Assembly (NCBI GenBank): GCA_002729235.1
Contig: PBTY01000054.1
Span: forward strand, 22,210-86,209
Direction of reading: 5' to 3'
Length of the DNA stretch: 64,000 nucleotides
Source: Rickettsiales bacterium
GTDB taxonomy: Bacteria > Bacteroidota > Bacteroidia > Cytophagales > Cyclobacteriaceae
Positions 54,501-64,000 of the stretch are shown one piece after another. The notes under the pieces are model-generated. The model was given only the letters and a program-made list of their open reading frames with translations, was not told the origin of the DNA and did no database searches. Both the position numbers and the translations under genes were made by a program. Position 1 is the stretch's first letter. Each line of letters opens with the position of its first letter.

Positions 54501-57500
54501 CTTTTGCCTACACCTCCGTAGATACCAATGGGGATCCTGTAGATAGTTTATTTGAAGAAGATGGCTATAGCTTCGATTGGAACTTTGCATCTGACCCTGG
54601 AGGTTTGGTAATTGGTACCGGTGATACACTATCCAACCTGGAAGGTGGCGACTACTTTGTTACCATTTATGATAATCTAACTGGATGCGAATCATCTAAC
54701 TCAGGAACTGTAACCTCTGCCCCTATCACTCCAGATCTGGGTTTATTGAATGTAAGAACCTATCCAATAACTACCTGTGGAGGAACTGGACAAGCAGCTG
54801 CCGATTTAGGAGGTAATACGACAGACTATGATTTTGAATGGTATATAGGCTCAAGCTTAAAAGCAACACCAGACTTTACGACGGACTCTATAAGTGGACT
54901 TGCTGAGGGTGATTATTTGGTAAGAGTTAGGGATAATAACACGTCATGTGTCTCAGATCTTGTGGCATTAACCATTGAAGACAACTCTGCAGCTCCTACT
55001 CCATTGGTTCAGGAAGTTAGTCAAAACACTTCTTGTGATACTTTTACCGGTGAAGCTTCAGCAGATGGGGATGGTGCAGGCACCATAACCGGGTATACAT
55101 TTGAGTGGTGGGCTGGAAGTGGCATTGTAGCCAACAATAAATTACCAGGTGCAATCAGTGGATCAAGTCTCTCAAATAATAACTCTGTTGCGTCTGGATT
55201 ACCAGAAGGGGTTTATACTGTTAGAGTTACACAAGGGGGGTGTTCGGTCGTAAGAAATATTAATATCACCAATAGCTACACCGAACCAGAATTCAATGGT
55301 TACTACGATGTAGATACAGAAGAATCGATTGTAATGGGAAATTCTGCCTATGTCGAACTCCCTCAATTAATGGGAACAGGCAACCCTATCACCAATGCCA
55401 TTACCATTCAATACTGGGCGAACCTCACAAGCACAAACTATAGTAATGATGAAAGAGAGTTTTCCTCAGGTTCTACTGGCGAAGCTCAGGTATTGCTTTG
55501 GTCAGATAATCATGATGGCCTTGCCTTCGTTCTTCGTACTAATGATGGTACTCGAGGCAGAATTAACAGCGGGTATAGCGCTACAGGTTGGGCTCAAATT
55601 ACTGGTACATGGGATGGGAGTACAGGTGAAATGTATATGTATGTTGATGGAGTAAGAATTGGTTCAACAACACATGTTGGAAGCGGAGTAATTGTAAATA
55701 CAGGGAATCCAATGTATTTAGGAAAAGACAATGGATCTACTAAAAAATTTGCAGGCGAATTAGATGAGGTGCGGCTTTATAATAGAGCATTATCACAAGA
55801 TGAAATAGCGGCAACACGTTGTGGAGAATTAACGGGTTCAGAAGATGGATTGGTCGCTTATTATAACTTTAATAACATTACGACCACCACCACAGGCACA
55901 ATTGTACCTGATGTCACAGGAAACGGGCATGACGGTATCTTACGTCAAGATGGATCCTCTTTCTCCTTTCCTACAGCAACTATCCAGTGTATCGACGCAG
56001 GTATTACCGATAATACAAGCTGTGATGCGTCTAATCCTAACGGCGGAGTTGATGTTTCCGAAATTATTGCTGACGAAAGTGCAACATATACTTACACACT
56101 TTATGAAGGATTCTCAACGTCATCACAATTGGATCAGAATACAACAGGTGACTTTACCAATCTAGATGAAGGTTTCTATACCATTACAGCTCAGGATCAG
56201 TCTAGTCAATGTATCAGTGTACCAATTACCTTATCAATTGGTAAAAATGAAGATACTCCGGAAATATCTACTGTAATTGAGAACAGTGCTGGATGTAACG
56301 AAATTGGTTTGGGCTCTATTTCTGTAACCAGCGCCAGTGAGCAGGTTGAACCTTCGTCATATACTTATGAATTGTATGAAGGTTGGTCAGATGCAACACT
56401 CTTAGAAACACAATCAGTAACGGTTGGGTCAACAGGCTATCTTTTTGACGGTCTAGTAAGTGGAAATTATAGAGTGCGAGTAACCAATGATGACCTTACG
56501 TGTGAATCCTATGTTGATGTCAATGTTGGTAATGTATCCGTTATCCCTACGATTTCAAATATTATTACAAAAGACAATACTTATTGTTCAGGCGGTGATG
56601 GCTTCATTGAAGTAACCATGCCAGATGACAATAGCTATTACAGCTTTGCGTGGTACAAAGGCAGTGTGGTGGATGATGATAGTTTACTTTCAGAAACCTC
56701 ATTCAGATTAGCTGATATCTCATCTACTAGTCCTTCTTACAACGGTCAATACACAGTGGTGGCAACCTTAGACTCTACAGGTTGTGAGACTGCTCCAGCT
56801 ACACGAACTATTGGAGAAAATCAAACTGATCCTGACGTTGTGGTAAGTGAGGTTCAACCTCAAAATGGTTGTGGTGCTGGTGCCGGTGCAAATGGTATTG
56901 CTGATGCTACAGTTGTGATTACAGCTGGAGATTCAACGACAGTTGGTTACACCTTTGAGTGGTCTACTGACAATATTAACTTTACTTCTCCAATCACCTC
57001 ATCTACTGTTGGTGATAAAAACCAGACTGATGCCGTATTAGCAGGTGGAACAACTTACTATGTGAGAGTTACGGATAATACTACAGGGTGTTCTACGATT
57101 AAACCAATTGATATTGGCAGCGAACCAATTCAACCTGTATTAACACAAAACGGAACTGCTTCTCCAAATACCTCATGTGACATTACTTTAGCTGATGGAC
57201 CAACTGGAGCCGTTGGTGTTTCAGTCTCTTTTAATGGTAGCGGGGTGACAGACCTCACTGGTTATACCTTTACCTGGTATGAGGGGGATAACACTGGCGG
57301 TCAGAATATAACAACGAGCGGTACATCGAATGGCACAACTCCTAACGGAGAAGATACAGACAGTATTTATAATATAACCAATGGCCAGTATACAGTGGTT
57401 GCCCAAGCACCTAACGGATGTACGTCCAATCCGCTAACGGTAACAGTACCTTACACTCCTCTCCTACCGATATTAAATGAGGAAATTGAGAACAATACGG

Positions 57501-60500
57501 TTTGTGACCCTGATCTTGCTGGTGGATATAATGGTAAAATCATAGTAACTCCAACAGTTGGCGATGCAAACGAGTACGACTATGAATGGTTTGAAGGCAC
57601 AGGTGTATCTGGAACAGCCATTACAACCAATACAACTACTGGATCCGTTGAGGCCACAGCTTTTGAGCTCGAAGGAGATCAAAACTATACAGTGCGTGTG
57701 ACTAATCCAGATAATGGTTGTTCTAACACATACACATACTTCATCGATAATATTCCTGCTCAGCCAATCATTGTGAGAGATGATTCGGAGATAAGAGACA
57801 ACACTACTTGTGGACCTGACCCTAATGGATCCATAGTAGCAGCCATTGATTTGGATGGCGCTGTATTGAATGGTCGAGCCAATGATGAAATTTGGCAAGC
57901 ATTTTCTTCTTGTAATACAGAGGTTCTGAATGATGCTACAGAAGTTGGCACCAATGGTTTCCAATTGACAACAGAAACCAACAATCAATTCGGACGAATT
58001 TGGCTTGGCGATTCTGTGGATCTATCACAACCTTTAAGACTTGACTTTAGAATTTTATTGGGAGACAAAGATGGCAGTGGAGCTGATGGGATTGCCTTCA
58101 CCATGCACAGAGACTCTAGGGGATATGATGCACGTGGTAGAGTTGGTGGAAACCTAGGTGTAGGAGATGCCAATTCCTCATCTGGAAGTGAAACTAAAAT
58201 CACACCTGCAGTCACCATAGAGTTTGATACCTGGAGAAATAGCGATGGATACGACCCAACATATGATCACACCAATTTATTCTTCAATGGTGATGTAAAA
58301 ACATCTGCTCTATATCCTGGAGAAACTTCCAACCTTCAGACATTACTTCCAACCATTGAAGATGGTTTGACTAACTCTGAACATGGTGACACTCTAAATG
58401 TTTCAATCATAGTAACACAAACCGGTTCTGACCAATATCTTGAGTTATGGGTAAATGAAAGTATGCGTTTTGACTATACTGGAGATATTATTAATGATAT
58501 TTTCGGTGGCGAGTCTAAGGTAATTGCAGGATTTACATCTTCTACTGGTGGAGCTAATAACAACCAGGCAGTTTTCTTACAACCAAACTTTGGAGAGTAT
58601 GATTTCAGCTGGGTTGACGATAGTAACAACCCTATTGGTGGGAATGATCCATTCTTATGTGATATTGGGCCTGGAGATTATACTTTGACAGTTACACATA
58701 GTGTCACTGGATGTGTATCTGACACAGAGACCTTTACTGTTGGCAATGGAATTGAAGCGGTGGATGCTGATATTACCATTGATGTACAACCAACTACTTG
58801 TAGTGGAGGATCAGGTGATGGTGAAATCACCGCAGTGGTAAATAACGCTGACTCTGGACCATATGAATTCAAATGGTATGAAGGATCCGGAACAAGTGGA
58901 ACCCTTATTGAAACAGACACATCAGAAACAAGTGGTTCAGATCAATTAACAGGACTTGAGCCTGGTATCTATACCGTATTAATCACTGACTTGTTTGATC
59001 CTAGTGATGAATGTTACAATTCTGCTGAAGTTAATCTATTGGTGAACAAACCAACCGTAGTCCTTTCTGGAACGCCAACAGATGTGACCAATTGTACAAC
59101 ATTGGATGACGGAAGTTATGAAATTACAGGTGTTACTGAAGATTCTGGTTCAGGAGCAGTCGCTGGAAATTTAGCTAATTATGAATTCGACCTTTATGAC
59201 CAAAGTGGAACTTTTGTAGCCACATACACAACTACTACAATTACCGGTCTTTCAAATCTGAATTATACAATTGTTCCTAGAAATACAGTAACAAATTGTG
59301 AGTTCGATAGTCATCCAGCACCAATAGGCCTTGATCCAACTTATCCAATTGTCTCCCTGTCTACCATAGATAACACAGACTGTTCTGGTACAACACCTGA
59401 TGGATCTATCACTGCTGATGTTACTAACGATGATGGAGGTACTTATACATTCACATGGTACGTTTCTGCTACTGGTGATGTAGGTGACACTGGAGCTTCT
59501 ACTGAACTTGACGGAGCTACTGCATACAATGGAACAACTCCTACTACCAGTGACAATGGTGCATTTACTGATAACGTACTAGAAGGTCTGCCTGCTAACT
59601 CTGCTGGAGAAACTTACTGGGTAAGAGTAACCGATGGTACTGATCCATCTAACTCATGTTACACTGATATCGATGCTATTGTTATCGATGATCCGGCAGA
59701 TATCGTTATCACGGCAACCACTATCTCTAACTCTGATCAGTGTTCTCCTGCTAATGGCTCTGTTGAAGTAACTGCTATCACAATCAATGGCGTAACTACT
59801 AACACTGCTGCTGGTTTTGAAACATTAGAAGCTAGTGGTTACACTTTCGACCTTCTTCAATCTGATGGGTCAACCCTTGAAAAAACATTCGATGTAGCTG
59901 CTGATGGTGGTACCAACACATTCCCTACGGTTACAGCTCTTGATGGTAACACAACTTACTTCGTAAGACTTACGAATGACCTGGGTTGTGAGTCCACCCT
60001 AGCTCAAGTGGAAGTAGAAGATGATACCCCGACTAATACATTAACAATCACGAAAACCGACAACACTTCATGCGATACTCCTTCTGGATCAGCAACTGCT
60101 AATTTTACATGGACTGGTGGAACAGTAAATTACCAGTGGTATTTTGGAACAATAGCATCAGGTACTGCGGTAGCTATCAATGATGGGGATAATCTTTCAA
60201 ATGGATCGGTAGTTACAATTGCTGGAGGGACACCTGAAACCGTCAGTGGACTTGCTACAGGAACATATTATGTGGAAATTTCAGACGCTGATGGCGGTGC
60301 AGGAACAGGCTGTTCATATACGCAAGAAGTATCTATAGTTACTGATCAAGCTATAATAGCCATTACTGCCTCAGGTGTCGTTCAAGGAAACTCTATATGT
60401 GATCCGACTGCTGCTGATGTTCCTGATGGTAACACCTACGATGGTGAGTTTGCAGTGACCACAGTCACGTTGGATGGTGTTGGAGATGCTCTTTCCAATT

Positions 60501-63500
60501 ACGACTTTGAATGGTACGATGACACCAACACTTTAGTAGCAACTACAGATGGCTCTGTTGTTGGCGGAACCAATGACGACCTGAATTCTGGTTTGAATTA
60601 TAAAGTCATCGCTGTAAATAAGACATCCGGTTGTGAATCATTACCTGTTACTTTCGACATAGCAGATTTAACCACTGACCCTGATCTCTCAGGCGCAAAT
60701 AGCGCGATAACCGATTCTGAAAGTTGTGACAACATCAACTTTGCTAATGGTAATATTGATATAGACCCTGATGGAAACACAGCTAATGATCCAGCCGGAT
60801 ATACTTTCGAATGGTATACTGGAGGAACTTCCACCATGGGAGCAGGAACTCTTATTGGATCAGAAACAGGTGATGACTATGACAATGTTGCTCCTGGCAC
60901 TTACTCAGTTAGGGTTACTAACACAGCTACAGGATGTAGTACCGATTTAGAGTTTATTGTTGGATCTTCTGTGCCAGCATCTCCTACTCTAACTTTATCT
61001 GAAGATGTACAGGTGAATAATTGCGATACTCCTGACGGTGAAATCTCAGGAACTCCAGGAACAGGCGTTGCTTCGGATTATAACTGGTTCTGGTATATTG
61101 ATGATAAGTCAACCACGGTTTCGGCAGCATACCCAGCCACTGCAGATGTTAGTGTAGATGGAGAAGCTGATGGTTTACCTGAAGGAACCTATTACGCGGT
61201 TATTCAAAATAAGGAAACAGGGTGTACCTCTGACACCATGAGTATTGATTTAAGTCGAGCTGTATTGGCTACAGCCTCGGTCAATATACTAACCCCTCCG
61301 GGAGATTGTGATTCCGCAGAAGGTGAATTTGAATTTGATGTCACTTCTGTTTCCAATGTAGTAGATATCCGAATCATGGATGAATCCAGAAATGTATTGT
61401 CAACTGCATCAGGAATCGATATAACTACGGTAAACCCGGATGTAACTGTTGCTAATTCTGATCCAACAGGAACCACATATTTCCTAAATACCGGCTATAT
61501 CAATGGTAAATACATCATCGAGGTAACCGATACAGGTACCGGATGTGTGGATGAAATTGAATTCTTCTTACCATATCAGTCAGCTCCACGCCTTGATCTA
61601 GCAGTACCTGTTGTCACTGCTCATAGCAACAATTGTCAACCTTATGAAGGCACTGCTATATCTACTGGTGACAACTCTAATGGATCAACTGGTGGCCAGG
61701 GTGGTGCCACAGGAGAAGTATCTATAACGCTTACTTTGATAGATGCGGAAAATACCGGTGATAGCCATGAAAATTACCAGGTATTCCTTTATCAAGGAGA
61801 CTCTCCAAGTCCAGGGCCAGAAACAGAAATTCTAGTAACAGTAGCTGATGTTACTGGTTTGAACCCTGGTGATAATATTGATATAAACGGAGGAACTGCT
61901 ACAGCTGAAATCGATAATGTAGCTGGAAATGATTTAACCTTAGACTTTACTGGGGGTGATATCACCGATGTAATTGTTGGTAATGCTTTGGACGATGGAC
62001 TTAATTTTACTACGATAACAGCGGTAACTCAAGCAGGTTTATGGTCTGTTGCCGAGGGGCGCCCTACCGACATACAGGCCTTAGAAGGAACTTTAGCAGG
62101 ATCTACCCAAGCAGACTTTGGTTATGGAACTACAGGAGTAGGATTTGATGATGTTCAAAACACCTATACTTTCTCAGGATTAACTGCAGGAGAATACACC
62201 GTAATGGCAGCGCAAGAAGGAGCCCTATTCTGTTTATCTCCTTCTGTAACTTTTGAGATTGAGGATCGATTCTTTGAATTTGACATTGATAAATCAGATG
62301 TAACTTATGTTGAAATCACAGAAGACACTAACTGTGATGGAAATGCAAACAACGCTACAGGCGGCATCCAGATCAAGCAAATTGATCGAGTATTAGATGA
62401 TGGGGCAGGTGGTATTACTGTAGATGGTTCTGATGATGCTACGACAAGTACAGACTATACTTATGAGTGGTTTGAAGGAACTTCGGTTAGCGGATCTGCA
62501 CTAGGAACGACAGCTACAGCAGCCGTTGATCTAGGTAATGAAGTAACCAACTTACCAGCAGGTAATTATACAGTGAGAATTACCAATGGTACAACTCCTG
62601 CAGGTAGTGGTGATGCCTGTACAACAGTGTATACATTCGAAGTAACGGCAAATCCAGATGACATTGTTATAACAGCTACACCTACTGATAACACCAACTG
62701 TACCTCTCCATTTGATGGAACCATTACAGTTAACACTGTTGAAGTAAACGGTGGTGGTGCAAATGCTTGGAATTCAACTGCTGGCTTCCAGGCATACTTG
62801 TTCGAAACGGGTAATACTACGGCTATTGCTGGTCCAATTGCTTCCAATGCTGGTACTGATGTATTTAGTGCACTGGAAGATGGAGATTATCAAGTGGTGG
62901 TGGAGAACACATTGACATGTGAATCCACAGCACTACCTGTAACCGTTGGAGATGCAACGAGTAATCCGGTTATTTCTGATGGAGCCGCAGATGCTGACAA
63001 CACCAATTGTTTGGACAATGCGAATGGTAGTATTTCTGTCGATTTAACTGGTAACTCAGGAGATTATATTATCGAATGGTTTGTTGGCGGACCTTCAAGT
63101 ACAACTGCATTCGTAGATGGAACCGACGGCACCATAAATGCTGTTGCTGGAGCAACCTCTACACTTTCTATTACTGGGATCACAGGAGGAACATACACCG
63201 TAAAAGTTACTGACAACTCTGGTACACAAACTGGTTGTTTCTCTACTTACACAGCCACTATCGACGATGATGTAGAAATCATTCAGGACTTTGACTTTAC
63301 GGCTATAAATATCACAGACTGTACACCAGACAATGGATCGGTTACCTTAACCGGTATCGAAACATACAATCCAAGTACAAATTCAACTACAAATTTGGTA
63401 ACTCCGGGTAATATTACTGCCATGGATGATGATTACACCATTACGGTTTATCAGACTAATGGCACTTCAATTGTTGATAGTGACGGACCAGATGCTGGAG

Positions 63501-64000
63501 ATAACTTGACCATTTCAGGGTTGTCAGAAGGAGATTATTTAATTGAGATTAGTCATACTTCTAACTCTTGTGTTTCTAGTCAGAAAGCATTCCATATCGG
63601 TGATGACTCTGATAGCCCAACACTTACACTTGTAGAAACTGCTCAAAACACCATCTGTGATCCTTCCATCGCTACTGGTGATGCAGATGGTACAATCACA
63701 TTGACTATCGCTACTGGTGATCTCGATGGAAACTACGACGTGCAGTGGTACCTGGGTACACAAGGTGATGTATCCAATCCTATCAATGATGGTGATGTCC
63801 TTAACAACTCAAACGTAACCATCACTCCTGCTACTTCTGTAGATGGATCTCAAGAGTCTATTATCACAGGTCTGACTGAAGGTGATTACTGGGTGTCTGT
63901 AAACGATAACTTGACAGCCAACCTTGGTTGTACAGTATCTAATGGCATCACGCTTACGCCAAACTTTACTGATGTGGTACTTGATGTGGCTAACGTGACT
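51527..64000 (+). CDS. Giant SprB-like repeat adhesin, N-terminal 4158 codons (partial)
   Basis: The reading frame opens at ATG 51527 and I found no stop in the stretches I translated up to the right edge. A signal peptide (MKSYQVRIFVTTLLLSLGF then TAHSQ) is followed by a Ca-binding-like EICGNGIDDDGDGYIDC motif (about 27-43) and FG-GAP/VCBS repeats (about 95-425: MIGDIDGNGIPEVITV). A CARDB-like part comes next (about 575-705). A LamG domain lies at about 1265-1435 and an L-type lectin-like domain at about 2112-2358 (DGIAFTMHRDSRGYDARG, VTIEFDTWRNSDGYDP). At least 25 SprB-type repeats fill the rest. SprB is the mobile gliding adhesin of Flavobacterium, so this is probably a motility or attachment adhesin. 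Its C-terminal sorting domain lies outside the window. Confidence 0.92.
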   Translation, partial: MKSYQVRIFVTTLLLSLGFTAHSQVEICGNGIDDDGDGYIDCYDNSCSGDASCDDFYVGNAVFCQEEPTSNPAFKMKLQWGSANQTADSYGTPMIGDIDGNGIPEVITVNWLQQKMYILDGATGNTLNTINVPFDPLYQPAIGDVMDDECAWIFVTELDRSSLANSYTINAYDCNGTLQWTEDATKSYGPGIPNLADFNQDGVPELYYKNEIRNAQTGALLVAGTGGTYDWYYEVAFGTLALDILPDAACADCSGLELITGSKIYSVNISSGTITEQRDMDDILNAMGESDYEFRYYRTTLSAADYNLDGNVDLVFPGAIDNASGNPQTTVFMWDVANGTVDFYQDSGNNWDRGTGRINLADIDNDGQMNAVYVSGEQLYALDENLDFQWSIGIKETSSGFTGCTLFDFNGDGAYEIIYRSEESILVISTPESDPTNPVISSESRACVSRTAEEYPVVADVDGDGASEICVTCTFSDATNIDGGNWTNTQYSHVRVFEADGEVWQPSRSVWNQHAYFNVNVNDDLTIPAVQQDHTRIFGTVDCITGDPRDVRPLNGFLNQSTIIGEDGCPSYVSPDINLLGNITSTMSICPDNTFEVTFDISNEGDTDISGNLPITFYDGDPEVAGSTQLNTQIYTLNNLQVGNSVTVTLEVEGSGGDFDLYISLNDYGGTPPITPGSSAGIVECDANNNIGSTPVTYTPFALEVNKLNDNRKCDDTKPNNGEAEAYFEGTVAGGTQTIWFEDFADLSTGTTNDNTGNTEWSSTRDASYTPNFYGVGTSFGDKSFEAEKSGGDFENGSVDWTSESIDISSYSDIQVTVDLFSNDNCDGAFSNKRKDRIRFWYNLDGAGDVLLTDGDQYGDFDYVQASVSGLNGSSLVLKAKIHTSSSNEIMAFDNVRVQGESGDITKKFTESDGYTFNWYNQNDFSSILYTGSTYSTMDAGTYSVVGYYAASNCYSDTLDVTINAITPTFDVMVYEISEVTDCTSPNGQIGAFAYTSVDTNGDPVDSLFEEDGYSFDWNFASDPGGLVIGTGDTLSNLEGGDYFVTIYDNLTGCESSNSGTVTSAPITPDLGLLNVRTYPITTCGGTGQAAADLGGNTTDYDFEWYIGSSLKATPDFTTDSISGLAEGDYLVRVRDNNTSCVSDLVALTIEDNSAAPTPLVQEVSQNTSCDTFTGEASADGDGAGTITGYTFEWWAGSGIVANNKLPGAISGSSLSNNNSVASGLPEGVYTVRVTQGGCSVVRNINITNSYTEPEFNGYYDVDTEESIVMGNSAYVELPQLMGTGNPITNAITIQYWANLTSTNYSNDEREFSSGSTGEAQVLLWSDNHDGLAFVLRTNDGTRGRINSGYSATGWAQITGTWDGSTGEMYMYVDGVRIGSTTHVGSGVIVNTGNPMYLGKDNGSTKKFAGELDEVRLYNRALSQDEIAATRCGELTGSEDGLVAYYNFNNITTTTTGTIVPDVTGNGHDGILRQDGSSFSFPTATIQCIDAGITDNTSCDASNPNGGVDVSEIIADESATYTYTLYEGFSTSSQLDQNTTGDFTNLDEGFYTITAQDQSSQCISVPITLSIGKNEDTPEISTVIENSAGCNEIGLGSISVTSASEQVEPSSYTYELYEGWSDATLLETQSVTVGSTGYLFDGLVSGNYRVRVTNDDLTCESYVDVNVGNVSVIPTISNIITKDNTYCSGGDGFIEVTMPDDNSYYSFAWYKGSVVDDDSLLSETSFRLADISSTSPSYNGQYTVVATLDSTGCETAPATRTIGENQTDPDVVVSEVQPQNGCGAGAGANGIADATVVITAGDSTTVGYTFEWSTDNINFTSPITSSTVGDKNQTDAVLAGGTTYYVRVTDNTTGCSTIKPIDIGSEPIQPVLTQNGTASPNTSCDITLADGPTGAVGVSVSFNGSGVTDLTGYTFTWYEGDNTGGQNITTSGTSNGTTPNGEDTDSIYNITNGQYTVVAQAPNGCTSNPLTVTVPYTPLLPILNEEIENNTVCDPDLAGGYNGKIIVTPTVGDANEYDYEWFEGTGVSGTAITTNTTTGSVEATAFELEGDQNYTVRVTNPDNGCSNTYTYFIDNIPAQPIIVRDDSEIRDNTTCGPDPNGSIVAAIDLDGAVLNGRANDEIWQAFSSCNTEVLNDATEVGTNGFQLTTETNNQFGRIWLGDSVDLSQPLRLDFRILLGDKDGSGADGIAFTMHRDSRGYDARGRVGGNLGVGDANSSSGSETKITPAVTIEFDTWRNSDGYDPTYDHTNLFFNGDVKTSALYPGETSNLQTLLPTIEDGLTNSEHGDTLNVSIIVTQTGSDQYLELWVNESMRFDYTGDIINDIFGGESKVIAGFTSSTGGANNNQAVFLQPNFGEYDFSWVDDSNNPIGGNDPFLCDIGPGDYTLTVTHSVTGCVSDTETFTVGNGIEAVDADITIDVQPTTCSGGSGDGEITAVVNNADSGPYEFKWYEGSGTSGTLIETDTSETSGSDQLTGLEPGIYTVLITDLFDPSDECYNSAEVNLLVNKPTVVLSGTPTDVTNCTTLDDGSYEITGVTEDSGSGAVAGNLANYEFDLYDQSGTFVATYTTTTITGLSNLNYTIVPRNTVTNCEFDSHPAPIGLDPTYPIVSLSTIDNTDCSGTTPDGSITADVTNDDGGTYTFTWYVSATGDVGDTGASTELDGATAYNGTTPTTSDNGAFTDNVLEGLPANSAGETYWVRVTDGTDPSNSCYTDIDAIVIDDPADIVITATTISNSDQCSPANGSVEVTAITINGVTTNTAAGFETLEASGYTFDLLQSDGSTLEKTFDVAADGGTNTFPTVTALDGNTTYFVRLTNDLGCESTLAQVEVEDDTPTNTLTITKTDNTSCDTPSGSATANFTWTGGTVNYQWYFGTIASGTAVAINDGDNLSNGSVVTIAGGTPETVSGLATGTYYVEISDADGGAGTGCSYTQEVSIVTDQAIIAITASGVVQGNSICDPTAADVPDGNTYDGEFAVTTVTLDGVGDALSNYDFEWYDDTNTLVATTDGSVVGGTNDDLNSGLNYKVIAVNKTSGCESLPVTFDIADLTTDPDLSGANSAITDSESCDNINFANGNIDIDPDGNTANDPAGYTFEWYTGGTSTMGAGTLIGSETGDDYDNVAPGTYSVRVTNTATGCSTDLEFIVGSSVPASPTLTLSEDVQVNNCDTPDGEISGTPGTGVASDYNWFWYIDDKSTTVSAAYPATADVSVDGEADGLPEGTYYAVIQNKETGCTSDTMSIDLSRAVLATASVNILTPPGDCDSAEGEFEFDVTSVSNVVDIRIMDESRNVLSTASGIDITTVNPDVTVANSDPTGTTYFLNTGYINGKYIIEVTDTGTGCVDEIEFFLPYQSAPRLDLAVPVVTAHSNNCQPYEGTAISTGDNSNGSTGGQGGATGEVSITLTLIDAENTGDSHENYQVFLYQGDSPSPGPETEILVTVADVTGLNPGDNIDINGGTATAEIDNVAGNDLTLDFTGGDITDVIVGNALDDGLNFTTITAVTQAGLWSVAEGRPTDIQALEGTLAGSTQADFGYGTTGVGFDDVQNTYTFSGLTAGEYTVMAAQEGALFCLSPSVTFEIEDRFFEFDIDKSDVTYVEITEDTNCDGNANNATGGIQIKQIDRVLDDGAGGITVDGSDDATTSTDYTYEWFEGTSVSGSALGTTATAAVDLGNEVTNLPAGNYTVRITNGTTPAGSGDACTTVYTFEVTANPDDIVITATPTDNTNCTSPFDGTITVNTVEVNGGGANAWNSTAGFQAYLFETGNTTAIAGPIASNAGTDVFSALEDGDYQVVVENTLTCESTALPVTVGDATSNPVISDGAADADNTNCLDNANGSISVDLTGNSGDYIIEWFVGGPSSTTAFVDGTDGTINAVAGATSTLSITGITGGTYTVKVTDNSGTQTGCFSTYTATIDDDVEIIQDFDFTAINITDCTPDNGSVTLTGIETYNPSTNSTTNLVTPGNITAMDDDYTITVYQTNGTSIVDSDGPDAGDNLTISGLSEGDYLIEISHTSNSCVSSQKAFHIGDDSDSPTLTLVETAQNTICDPSIATGDADGTITLTIATGDLDGNYDVQWYLGTQGDVSNPINDGDVLNNSNVTITPATSVDGSQESIITGLTEGDYWVSVNDNLTANLGCTVSNGITLTPNFTDVVLDVANVT
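54450..64000 (+). repeat. At least 25 SprB-type repeats in the partial giant adhesin
   Basis: Units of about 100-120 residues share an opening T-x-C-(x)n-G-x-I/V, a middle Y-x-F-x-W-Y-x-G strand and an ending G-x-Y-x-V-x-V-T-(x)n-GC. Openings are seen near 54470, 54775, 55035, 56040, 56290, 56580, 56870, 57175, 57500, 57810, then 58800 and about every 300-360 bp to 63655. The LamG and lectin domains interrupt the series at 55.3-55.8 and 57.9-58.6 kb. Confidence 0.8.
57860..58600 (+). other. L-type lectin-like domain embedded in SprB repeats
   Basis: This part of the SprB-like gene encodes a legume-lectin-type fold. Landmarks are EIWQAFSSCNTEVLNDATEVG, GRIWLGDSVDLSQPLRLDF, the GADGIAFTMHRD strand, GRVGGNLGVGD and then VTIEFDTWRNSDGYDPTYDH, which carries the acidic metal-site residues of the family. 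It indicates carbohydrate binding by the adhesin. Confidence 0.75.

Noticed and set aside
57473..57988. 171-aa frame on the - strand with many Cys and Ile
   Set aside because: Antisense to the SprB-like gene; its Cys/Ile/Ser bias mirrors the repeat codons on the coding strand.
1..64000. Search for tRNA, rRNA, CRISPR arrays, insertion sequences or integrase genes
   Set aside because: No clover-leaf-like region, short direct-repeat array or transposase/integrase motif was seen; the repeats found are all protein-coding adhesin repeats.

Overview
The window comes from a Bacteroidota bacterium, most likely a Cytophagales-type (flexibacter-like, probably marine) lineage. The evidence is several type IX secretion system (T9SS) hallmarks: a PorP/SprF-family protein, a type A C-terminal sorting domain, a type B (gliding-motility-associated, CHU_C-like) sorting domain, and giant repeat-rich surface proteins including one SprB-like adhesin. 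The DNA is AT-rich, convincing Shine-Dalgarno sites are rare, and some promoters fit the Bacteroidota TTTG / TAnnTTTG pattern. The species cannot be named from sequence alone.

Region 1 (1-8.0 kb) looks like a surface-glycan or lipid-linked-sugar locus. It holds the start of a flippase-like membrane protein (-), a GT2 glycosyltransferase overlapping a GT87/DUF2029 membrane glycosyltransferase (+), a tightly coupled minus-strand operon (nucleotidyltransferase-like protein, B12-binding radical SAM enzyme, SAM methyltransferase, second B12-binding radical SAM enzyme) and a small cupin. The product of the radical SAM operon is unknown to me.

Region 2 (8.0-15.4 kb) is a run of small housekeeping or accessory genes: an ArsR/AHSA1 pair with a double operator, a frameshifted DUF3817 gene, two tiny ORFs, a SRAP/YedK-like protein, an EF-hand protein, a Rof-like protein, a DUF1905-YdeI protein, a PhzF homologue lacking the usual catalytic Glu, DUF3108, DUF3820 and a small secreted protein. 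It ends in a strong bidirectional terminator at 15378-15410.

Region 3 (15.4-43.6 kb) is the most striking part: six minus-strand genes in a row. In transcription order they are a 1093-aa nucleotide-transporter-like/HEAT/cyclic-nucleotide-binding protein, a TIR-like/DUF4062/TIR-like protein, a 1080-aa nSTAND1 NTPase with a membrane anchor, coiled coil and WD40 propeller, an outer-membrane beta-barrel protein, a probable lipoprotein, and a 5847-aa T9SS-secreted mosaic adhesin. Spacing (1-bp overlap, 9 bp, 6 bp, 50 bp, 98 bp) suggests one transcription unit linking a STAND/TIR-type signalling module to a giant surface protein.

Region 4 (43.8-64 kb) holds an outer-membrane protein plus HDAC-family deacetylase pair (-). 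Divergent from it are a PorP/SprF-SPOR fusion, an 1102-aa T9SS type B substrate, and the first 4158 codons of a second giant SprB-like adhesin that runs off the right edge. The PorP/SprF protein probably serves the secretion or anchoring of the large surface proteins beside it, as SprF does for SprB in Flavobacterium. The two giant genes point away from each other around a divergent promoter region near 45.6 kb.
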